From: Prosthecobacter debontii
GTDB lineage: Bacteria; Verrucomicrobiota; Verrucomicrobiia; Verrucomicrobiales; Akkermansiaceae
Assembly (NCBI GenBank): GCA_945883455.1
Contig: CAMCXJ010000117.1
Span: 1 to 6,572, forward strand
DNA: 6,572 nucleotides
Reading direction: 5' to 3'
This document shows, one piece after another, positions 1 through 5,243 of this stretch (positions within the stretch are counted from its first letter, which is position 1; every line of letters begins with the position of its first letter). The notes below the pieces were generated by a model. That model saw only the letters and a program-made list of their open reading frames with translations, had not been told where the DNA came from and searched no databases. The position numbers were made by a program, and so were the translations under genes.

Positions 1-968
1 CCCGCGCTGCGGCGTTCTGTTTCGCGGAAAAAACCGGTGAGGCCGCGTCTCCGTTCGAGGTCGTCGATGGCATTGGCCGCCTTGGGGTGACGCCAGCGGA
101 AGCCCGCCTCGCGCAGCCGCAGCGGATCTGCCCAGCGGCTTTTCAGCACAAGCTCTGTTTCCGTGTCCATGAACGCCGCGCCGATCTTCAGCATCCACTT
201 CGCGGCAGGAACACCGAGCGGCATGCCGACAGTTTCGCGAAAATGGCGCATCAGATCGCGGTTCGTCGGGAAATTGGGGGCGGTGATATTCACGATGCCG
301 TCCATGAATGGATCGCGGGCGATGAATTCCACCGCGCGCAGGAAATCGTCCATGTGGATCCAGCTCACCCGCTGATTGCCTCCGCCCATCGTGCCGCCGA
401 GTGCACGGTTCGTCAGTCCTGTCAGAACGTCATATACGGTGTCCGGCTCGTTCGCGAGCACCATGCCGATGCGCAGGGCGCACTTGCGCGTCTCCGCCGG
501 GACTTTCGCGCCGAAGAACGCGTTTTCCCATGCCTCCGCCACGCGATGTGAGAAGCCCTTTCCGGCCTCGCCATGCCACTCGTCCTGAGGCTTGTCCTCG
601 GCGTGTCGATACCATGTCGCCGTGCTCGCGTTGAGCCAGAGCTTCGGCGGCACGCGGCATTCGGAGATCGCGCGCCCGACCGCCTCGGTGGATTTCACCC
701 GGCTGGCCATGATCTTTTCCCGGTTCTCGGGGGTGTAACGGCAGTTCACCGTGCTGCCGCTGAGATTGATCACAAGCTCCGCTCCCTCCAGCGCGTAGGC
801 CCAAGGTCCGTGCGATTTTCCATCCCATTTAAGGAACATACCGTCGCCGCTCCAACCTTTTTTGTTGCGGGCGATGGCGACGACCTCCCGACCGTTCCTA
901 GCGAAATGGCGGCACAGATAACGTCCAAGGAAACCGTTCGCGCCGATAATGACTGTAGTTGTGTTCAT
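1..968 (-). CDS. TIGR01777/YfcH-type SDR epimerase-like protein, 3' end cut by window edge
   Basis: I translated this frame by hand from the ATG at 968; it stays open for 322 codons to the left edge, so only the last few residues can be missing. It begins with a Rossmann strand and the dinucleotide-binding motif GANGFLG (residues 9-15), followed by INLSG (67-71), NASTATWY (113-120), a WIHMDD segment (203-208) and NITAP (227-231). A C-terminal block at about 249-302 (PLGVPAAKWML, LVLKSRWADPLRLREAGF, then W-x-H-P) is the DUF1731 domain that defines the TIGR01777 family of atypical SDR proteins (E. coli YfcH, plant SulA homologues). The classical SDR Tyr-x3-Lys pair is not evident around Y120. 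Family members are probably NAD(P)-dependent sugar epimerases or oxidoreductases, but the substrate is unknown. It starts 19 bases after the GbsR-like gene and probably shares its transcript. No Shine-Dalgarno sequence precedes the ATG. Confidence 0.9.
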   Translation of the reverse strand, partial: MNTTTVIIGANGFLGRYLCRHFARNGREVVAIARNKKGWSGDGMFLKWDGKSHGPWAYALEGAELVINLSGSTVNCRYTPENREKIMASRVKSTEAVGRAISECRVPPKLWLNASTATWYRHAEDKPQDEWHGEAGKGFSHRVAEAWENAFFGAKVPAETRKCALRIGMVLANEPDTVYDVLTGLTNRALGGTMGGGNQRVSWIHMDDFLRAVEFIARDPFMDGIVNITAPNFPTNRDLMRHFRETVGMPLGVPAAKWMLKIGAAFMDTETELVLKSRWADPLRLREAGFRWRHPKAANAIDDLERRRGLTGFFRETERRSA

Positions 969-987
969 GGGAAAAGTAGTGTGAAAA

Positions 988-1509
988 TTATCCGAGAATC
1001 TTTGTTGCGAGTTGGATCGCGAGTCCGTGCCTCATCGAGGAGACGCGGTCGGACATTTTAGAAGCGAATCCGACGAAATCCTCGAGCTGCTTCATCTGAT
1101 TGTGGAATGCCTTCGCCTCCGCCCCCTTCAAATCCTTCGTCTCCACTGCGCACTTGTTCAGCAGAGCGAGCGCGGGATCGATCTCACGCCGCTTCCGCTC
1201 GCGGGCTATGATCGTGAAAATCTGCCATACATCTTTTTCGGCCTCGTAGAAATCACGGCGGTCGCCTTTCACCACGATCATCCGCACGAGTCCCCAGTTC
1301 ACAAGCTCCTTCAGGTTCGTATGGGCGTTGCCGCGGCTGGCGGCGAGTGACTCCATGACTTCATCCGTACACATCGGTTGCGGCGAGGTCATTAACAGCG
1401 CATGAATCTGCGCCATCGTCCGGTTGATGCCCCACTGAGTGCCGAGGGCGCCCCACTGCGCCACAAACTCGTCTCTCGCCCGCTCTAGTCGTTTGTCAGT
1501 AGCAACCAT
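988..1509 (-). CDS. GbsR/MarR-family transcriptional regulator
   Basis: This 173-residue cytoplasmic protein has the length and layout of GbsR-type regulators. An N-terminal helix (residues 5-20) leads into a winged helix-turn-helix at about 28-90. There GINRTMAQIHALLMTSPQP, then MCTDEVMESLAASRGNAHTN (recognition helix near 58-70) and LVNWGLVRMI are typical of the family. The wing is KGDRRDFYEAE (81-91). The C-terminal half (92-173) is helical and charged and should dimerise. Known GbsR and OpcR proteins repress osmolyte-uptake genes, but no such genes lie here, so the ligand and targets are unknown. A TIGR01777 epimerase gene follows at 19 bases, so autoregulation of this pair is likely but inferred. 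The ATG at 1509 is chosen because it gives the expected family N-terminus and a good promoter sits just upstream. No Shine-Dalgarno sequence is visible; the upstream bases are A/T-rich. Confidence 0.88.
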   Translation of the reverse strand: MVATDKRLERARDEFVAQWGALGTQWGINRTMAQIHALLMTSPQPMCTDEVMESLAASRGNAHTNLKELVNWGLVRMIVVKGDRRDFYEAEKDVWQIFTIIARERKRREIDPALALLNKCAVETKDLKGAEAKAFHNQMKQLEDFVGFASKMSDRVSSMRHGLAIQLATKILG

Positions 1510-1518
1510 TACATTTTC

Positions 1519-1546
1519 ATTATTTACCGAAAGTTCAATATTTCAA
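1519..1546 (-). promoter_or_regulatory. Predicted sigma-70-type promoter of the regulator-epimerase operon
   Basis: Reading the minus strand, TTGAAA (1546-1541; 5 of 6 to the -35 consensus) is followed by 16 bases and AATAAT (1524-1519; 5 of 6 to the -10 consensus). The region is markedly A/T-rich against GC-rich surroundings and lies between the upstream gene's terminator and the ATG at 1509. The -10 box ends only nine bases before the start codon, so the message would have a leader of just a few bases, in keeping with the missing Shine-Dalgarno sequence. A TTGAA-ATA-TTGAA direct repeat overlaps the -35 box and could be part of an operator, though this is speculative. Confidence 0.45.
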
Positions 1547-1572
1547 GGTATTTTTCGTATTTTCGTTGGCGC

Positions 1573-1605
1573 AAAAAAACCGCCTTCCCACGAGGGAAGG
1601 CGGTT
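1573..1605 (-). terminator. Intrinsic terminator after the OrfA-like gene
   Basis: The perfect inverted repeat CCGCCTTCCC / GGGAAGGCGG (1580-1589 and 1594-1603) has a four-base loop and is extended by two A-T pairs on each side, giving a 12-bp stem. On the minus strand the stem is followed directly by seven T (1579-1573), the classic Rho-independent form. It lies 35 bases past the stop codon at 1641. The plus-strand side has no T-run, so it works in one direction and separates the OrfA-like gene from the regulator gene downstream. Confidence 0.93.
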
Positions 1606-1640
1606 GGATAGTTGGATTTGTTATCTAATCAATTATCGGC

Positions 1641-1988
1641 TCAGAGGGAGGCTTTAATCGAATTAAACTTGGCATTCTTGACGCTGAGTTCCTTTTCGAG
1701 TTTCGAAATGTCCTGACCGAGGGTGAGTAGCGCGGCGAGTTTGCTTTGGATACTTCCCTTGCCAATGCTTCCCTTGATATCAGCTTTCGAATTACGACCG
1801 GTCTTGCCCGCGCCTTTCAGCCAGGTGGATATGGTAAGTTGCGAGACGCCAAATTTCTTAGCGGCCGTGCTCTGACCCCCGCGGCCGTTGGCTGTGTTGT
1901 GGCTCTCCACGAAGGAGACGATTTTGCTTTTTTCCTCTGCGGTGTAGCGTTTGCCGCGGACGATATCTTTCTTAGTTGTGGTGCTCAT
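1641..1988 (-). CDS. Small OrfA-like helix-turn-helix protein, possibly a domesticated transposase-type regulator
   Basis: This 115-residue basic protein has three parts. Residues 10-58 (GKRYTAEEKSKIVSFVE, then STAAKKFGVSQLTISTWLK) match the HTH fold of IS3/IS911 OrfA proteins (Pfam HTH_Tnp_1 type), with the recognition helix near VSQLTISTWLK. Residues 59-80 form a Gly/Lys/Ser-rich linker. Residues 82-112 are a predicted amphipathic coiled coil (L87, L90, I94, L97, L101), the place of the OrfA leucine zipper. No OrfB/DDE integrase frame follows and no terminal inverted repeats are seen, so it is not an intact insertion sequence. A strong terminator closes it as a single gene. Annotation pipelines often call such proteins transposase; a DNA-binding or chromosome-organising role is equally possible. 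The ATG at 1988 has no Shine-Dalgarno sequence, and a repeated 8-mer lies upstream. The HTH call is fairly sure; the function is unknown. Confidence 0.8.
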   Translation of the reverse strand: MSTTTKKDIVRGKRYTAEEKSKIVSFVESHNTANGRGGQSTAAKKFGVSQLTISTWLKGAGKTGRNSKADIKGSIGKGSIQSKLAALLTLGQDISKLEKELSVKNAKFNSIKASL

Positions 1989-1995
1989 TGCGTGA

Positions 1996-2029
1996 GCAAG
2001 CTACGACGCGAAACAGGCAATGCAAGCTA
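1996..2029. repeat. Pair of 8-bp direct repeats upstream of the OrfA-like gene
   Basis: GCAAGCTA occurs at 1996-2003 and again at 2022-2029, 26 bases start to start (about two and a half helical turns), inside the 69-base gap in front of the HTH gene. The spacing and position would suit an operator for an autoregulating dimer, but two 8-mers in a short gap could also arise by chance. I see no convincing -35/-10 pair in this gap; TTAACA (2063-2058) is a possible -35 box but has no well-spaced partner. Confidence 0.3.
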
Positions 2030-2057
2030 AATGTTAGTGTATGCAGTGACTGTTATG

Positions 2058-3167
2058 TTAATCCGATAACAAGGAAATAATAGATGATTCCGCGAAGCCC
2101 TCCACCCAAACATCGGCTCCGGCTTTGACCTTTTCCCTAGAGATGATCCCGCCGAATCCAACCATCACATCGACATCAGGCTTGGTCTCAAGATCGGAGA
2201 TCCCGTCGCCGATCATCACGACTCGGGCGGGCAAGGTCGCCCGTTTCCACTCGTTGATGATCTCGTTCTTGCCATGGTTGCGGGTTGTTGGGAAATCCGC
2301 GCCGTAGCCCGCGTAAGTGCCGTATTCATTGAAGAAAACCGGAACCGCCTCCACATGATTGATTCCGAGATGATCTGCCAGCGGCCTGATGAGCGGCTCG
2401 AATCCTCCGGAAAGAATCACCGGGATCCAGCCCTTCGATTTAGCCGTTACAATGAACTCATGCGCACCGGTAACGATATGATCGATGTAAAGCCGGGCGA
2501 CCTCGTCCGCCATGGATTGATTAGGTTTGATGATCTCCATCCTTTTTCCGAATACCTCATTCAAGGCCAAGTCACCGTTCATGGCAGCATTTGTTAAAGC
2601 GACGACTTGTGCAAAAATTGCAGGGTCGGACAGGCGCGCCAGTTCGTCGATGCCTTCGATGGCGGACAATGTGGAATCGCAATCCACGAACAATAGTTTT
2701 GCTTTGGGTATGGTGACTGGATGGATGGTCACATTTGTTCCATCCGCGACTTCGTCGGATAGTTCGATCATATCCGTATTCGCCAGGCGGATGCAGCCAT
2801 GGCTCGATGGAGTGCCGAGCAGATCTTCGCGGTTCGTGCCGTGGATGTAGATGTAGCGCTCCAAGGTATTCGCGTTTTGATCATCCAAGCCGTCGAGGCG
2901 CAGGATGCGGGATAAGATCAGGTCGCCGTCACCACCATCCTGCGGATTCCAAATCCCGACCGGCACCCGCGCGTTGAAGCGGGTATAAATCGGCTCGCCG
3001 TTGCCGATTTTTCCCGCGATGGCGAAGCGTCCGGTGGGCGTGCGGAAACTACCGTCCACGAAGCCCATCCCCTTCTCGCCGCTGGAGATGCGGTAGGTGC
3101 GTATGAGTTCATCGCGACGGAAGAGGTCGAGTTCCTGGCGATCCAGGGAGATTTCAATGCGTGTCAT
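2058..3167 (-). CDS. Fusion protein: L,D-transpeptidase (YkuD) domain plus SerB-like HAD phosphatase domain
   Basis: From the ATG at 3167 this is 369 residues. Residues 1-150 are a compact YkuD domain: RTPTGRF (42-48), YIYIHGTN (105-112) and SHGCIRL (122-128), with catalytic H109 and C125, H123, G124 and R127 all present. After a linker of only about seven residues, 158-369 form a HAD-IB phosphatase resembling phosphoserine phosphatase: DCDST (nucleophile D162, acid D164), E171 in EGIDELA, a cap helix region (192-215), LSGGF (252-256), K300 and GDGISD (320-325). Both active sites look intact. YkuD enzymes form 3-3 cross-links or attach lipoproteins to peptidoglycan in the periplasm, whereas SerB works in the cytoplasm. 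No signal peptide is seen. The ORF is open upstream to 3272, but those codons lie inside the synthase gene and do not look like an export signal, so I prefer 3167. It overlaps the synthase gene by 14 bases, suggesting translational coupling. Substrates are unknown. Confidence 0.88.
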   Translation of the reverse strand: MTRIEISLDRQELDLFRRDELIRTYRISSGEKGMGFVDGSFRTPTGRFAIAGKIGNGEPIYTRFNARVPVGIWNPQDGGDGDLILSRILRLDGLDDQNANTLERYIYIHGTNREDLLGTPSSHGCIRLANTDMIELSDEVADGTNVTIHPVTIPKAKLLFVDCDSTLSAIEGIDELARLSDPAIFAQVVALTNAAMNGDLALNEVFGKRMEIIKPNQSMADEVARLYIDHIVTGAHEFIVTAKSKGWIPVILSGGFEPLIRPLADHLGINHVEAVPVFFNEYGTYAGYGADFPTTRNHGKNEIINEWKRATLPARVVMIGDGISDLETKPDVDVMVGFGGIISREKVKAGADVWVEGFAESSIISLLSD

Positions 3168-4320
3168 GGGAGTGATGGAAAACGGCGAGAGAGTTATGGC
3201 CGCCCAAGCCATGCGCAAGTTTGTAAACGGGGCCGAGGCATGGGGTGGTGGTCTCCGGTGCATCCATGCCACACGCTCCGAACGTTCCGGGAAGATTGGC
3301 GGGCAGCGTGGCGTCTTCCATGAAACGTAGCAAAATCACGCTTTCCAGCAAGCCGCTCGCCCCGACGGTGTGCCCGATGAAGGGCTTGAGCAGATGGAGC
3401 GTGGCTTTGCCGGAAAGGAAAGCCCGCTCGGCAGCGGCTTGCACTTTTGTACCGGTGGCGTGGGGGCAGATCGCGGCAGGTTCACCGCAGGTTGCGATCG
3501 CCTTATTGAGAAGCAGGCTTGTCCGACCACCACCTTTCGGGACGCCGACGGGATCCGCGCCATCCGAGTTGTTGGCAAAATGCGTGATCACTGATTTGCC
3601 TTTTTCCGATTTGGAAAGCGCGATGGCGGCGGCTCCTTCGGCGGGGATGAAGCCGTCGGTGGCGGGGGAAAACGGGTTGAGCCGCGTGGCGGTGGCGAGC
3701 AGGCCGGAGTCCGCGTAGTTATCTAACAGTAGTGGCACGAGCGGAAGATCGACGGCGACCACTAGGGCGCGTTCCGCTTGGCCGGCATCGAGCAGGATTT
3801 TCGCGAGGCCTAGGGCGTCTAGGCCTGCCGAGCAGCCGCTGGCGACGAGGTGGTTCGGCCCGAACATGCCGAGCTCGATGGAAATGGCAGTGGCGGGTTC
3901 ACTGTGGATCGTGTTGCTGGCGGTCATCAGCTTGAAGGGCCGCCGCCCCGGCCACGAGCCCAGCCATCCCGCCGCGTTGCCACGGCTGGTGCCGACGATG
4001 AGCGCCGCGTCGGCGAGTTGCTCCGCATCCCATCCGGCGGCGGAAACCGCCTGCCGCGCGACATGCAGCGCGGCCATCGAGGCGGGGCTCCATTTCCGAT
4101 GGGTCAGCAATCGCCTTGGCTCGATCCACGCGCCCGTCAGAGCGGCATGGCGGCTGTCGTTTCCCAACAGCTCGCCGAGCGGGCGGACCGCTGTTTCCCC
4201 ACGTGAGATCGCATGGAAATGCGATTCGACATCGTGCCCCAGGGAGGAGAGCGCACCGAGGCCGACGATGGAAGGGTGTGAAGTGATGCCCTCCGGTAAC
4301 AAGCCCAGCGCGAACGGCAA
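3154..4320 (-). CDS. Beta-ketoacyl-[ACP] synthase-like condensing enzyme (FabF/KAS family), TTG start
   Basis: This 388-residue thiolase-fold protein is slightly shorter than FabF (about 410). It has SIVGLGALSSLG at the N-terminus (17-28), the nucleophile in ASGCSAG (C163), DGFIPAEGAAAIAL (222-235), PHATGT (H287), KPFIGHTVGASG (K312, H317) and a C-terminal GLGGHN (371-376). The Cys-His-His triad and the supporting Lys are therefore present, arguing for real decarboxylating Claisen condensation of an acyl group with malonyl-ACP rather than a chain-length factor. GLGG has Leu where FabF has its gating Phe (F400 in E. coli), which may alter acyl selectivity. No ATG or GTG lies upstream before the stop at 4377-4375, and the first internal ATG (codon 82) would remove strand one, so TTG at 4320 (or codon 7) must start it. 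No ACP or reductase gene is adjacent. The stop overlaps the next gene. Whether it serves fatty-acid or specialised lipid synthesis cannot be told. Confidence 0.87.
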   Translation of the reverse strand: MPFALGLLPEGITSHPSIVGLGALSSLGHDVESHFHAISRGETAVRPLGELLGNDSRHAALTGAWIEPRRLLTHRKWSPASMAALHVARQAVSAAGWDAEQLADAALIVGTSRGNAAGWLGSWPGRRPFKLMTASNTIHSEPATAISIELGMFGPNHLVASGCSAGLDALGLAKILLDAGQAERALVVAVDLPLVPLLLDNYADSGLLATATRLNPFSPATDGFIPAEGAAAIALSKSEKGKSVITHFANNSDGADPVGVPKGGGRTSLLLNKAIATCGEPAAICPHATGTKVQAAAERAFLSGKATLHLLKPFIGHTVGASGLLESVILLRFMEDATLPANLPGTFGACGMDAPETTTPCLGPVYKLAHGLGGHNSLAVFHHSHDTH

Positions 4321-4391
4321 CCCAAAACAGGCTCGTGCGTGGTTTTCGGCCTTTGCTCTTCCGGCGCGTGTGCCTCATAAGCGGCGCGGCG
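4321..4391. promoter_or_regulatory. Divergent intergenic gap between the synthase gene and prmC
   Basis: These 71 bases must hold the start signals for both the minus-strand synthase gene and prmC unless transcription comes from elsewhere. The sequence is GC-rich. On the plus strand the best pair is TTTGCT (4352-4357), 17 bases, TCATAA (4375-4380), which matches consensus poorly. I find no good pair on the minus strand and no palindrome. Shared control of the two directions is possible because of the short distance, but nothing in the sequence proves it. Confidence 0.3.
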
Positions 4392-5228
4392 ATGAAGTCC
4401 GTTCTGGAAACAATCAATGGAGGCGCGGAATACCTCGGTAAACGCGGTATCGGGGAGGCGCGTCGCAACATGGAGCACCTGCTCGCCCACCGGCTCGGCT
4501 GCACGCGGATGCAGCTCTACACGCAGTTCGACCGCCCGCTGGAGGAGGAAATCCTTGCCCCGTTGCGCGAGTCGTTGAAAAAACGCGGCGAGGGGATTCC
4601 GCTCCAGCACCTGCTGGGAAGCATCGGATTCCATGGCCGTGACTTCCTCTGCGACGCCCGGGCGCTGATCCCGCGCCCCGAGACCGAGGAGCTTGCGGAA
4701 ATGATCCTCAAGCTCCTGCCCGAAGGCCCGTTGGAAATCCTCGACATGGGCTGCGGCTCCGGCGTGCTCGGCCTGACGCTCGCGGCGGAGCGTCCGGACT
4801 CGTATGTAACCCTTGCGGATATATCGGAGGATGCGCTTTCCCTTACGAAAGAGAACGCGGAGAAACTCGGCATACAAAACATCACGCTCGTCCGCAGCGA
4901 TCTCTTCTCTTCCATCAGCGGCCGCTTCGATCTCATCGCCGCGAATCTGCCCTACGTCCCGGATGGCGAGGCGTCGGAAATGGCTCGCGAACTCCGCCAC
5001 GACCCCGCGCTCGCTCTGTTTTCGGGCGCGGACGGGCTGGATCTGTTGCGGCGTTTTGTGCCGGAGTCCTTCGGTTTCCTGAAATCCGGCGGCTTGCTGG
5101 CTTTGGAAATCGGCCACGATCAGGCTTCCCAGCTCCTCGCCTCTCTGGAATCCTGCGGCTTCGCGGAAACGGAAATCCGCCGGGATCTATCCGGCATCGC
5201 CCGTTTTCCCTTCGCCAGACACCCGTAA
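4392..5228 (+). CDS. prmC: Peptide chain release factor N5-glutamine methyltransferase PrmC (HemK)
   Basis: PrmC transfers a methyl group from S-adenosylmethionine to the Gln of the GGQ motif in release factors RF1 and RF2, raising peptide-release efficiency in the cytoplasm. The 278 residues match the family length. An N-terminal helical domain (1-75) binds the release factor. Next come GFHGRDFLCD (79-88), the family signature IPRPETEEL (93-101), the SAM motif DMGCGSGVLGL (118-128), the acidic LADIS (141-145) and the substrate-binding motif as NLPY (185-188) instead of the usual NPPY. The C-terminal LALEIGHDQ (236-244) is also typical. The ATG at 4392 is preferred over an in-frame GTG at 4335 because MKSVLETINGG fits the family N-terminus and the extra residues do not. 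murA follows after 15 bases. No prfA lies upstream, although prfA-prmC is a common pair elsewhere. The ATG lacks a clear Shine-Dalgarno sequence. Confidence 0.94.
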   Translation: MKSVLETINGGAEYLGKRGIGEARRNMEHLLAHRLGCTRMQLYTQFDRPLEEEILAPLRESLKKRGEGIPLQHLLGSIGFHGRDFLCDARALIPRPETEELAEMILKLLPEGPLEILDMGCGSGVLGLTLAAERPDSYVTLADISEDALSLTKENAEKLGIQNITLVRSDLFSSISGRFDLIAANLPYVPDGEASEMARELRHDPALALFSGADGLDLLRRFVPESFGFLKSGGLLALEIGHDQASQLLASLESCGFAETEIRRDLSGIARFPFARHP

Positions 5229-5243
5229 GAAAATCACCATCCA

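Noticed and set aside
87..1061. Plus-strand open frames in the left 1 kb
   Set aside because: They are antisense to the epimerase gene, whose motifs are clear on the minus strand; their translations show no recognisable motifs.
1509..1520. Three-codon mini-ORF (ATG AAA ATG TAA) overlapping the regulator start as TAATG
   Set aside because: It could act as a leader peptide, but in A/T-rich sequence such a short frame is expected by chance and has no supporting signal.
2052..2070. Small inverted repeat GTTAT/ATAAC at the end of the fusion gene
   Set aside because: The stem is only five bases with a nine-base loop and no T-run, so it is too weak to be a terminator.
3168..3272. Upstream extension of the fusion protein by 35 residues as a signal peptide
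   Set aside because: The extension lies within the synthase coding sequence; it has no clear basic-hydrophobic-cleavage layout, being Pro/His/Arg-rich with only a short, weak hydrophobic patch.
4137..5117. Long minus-strand open frame (326 codons) opposite prmC and overlapping the synthase gene
   Set aside because: It covers two well-supported genes in other frames and reads as low-complexity, Arg/Glu/Ala-rich shadow sequence.
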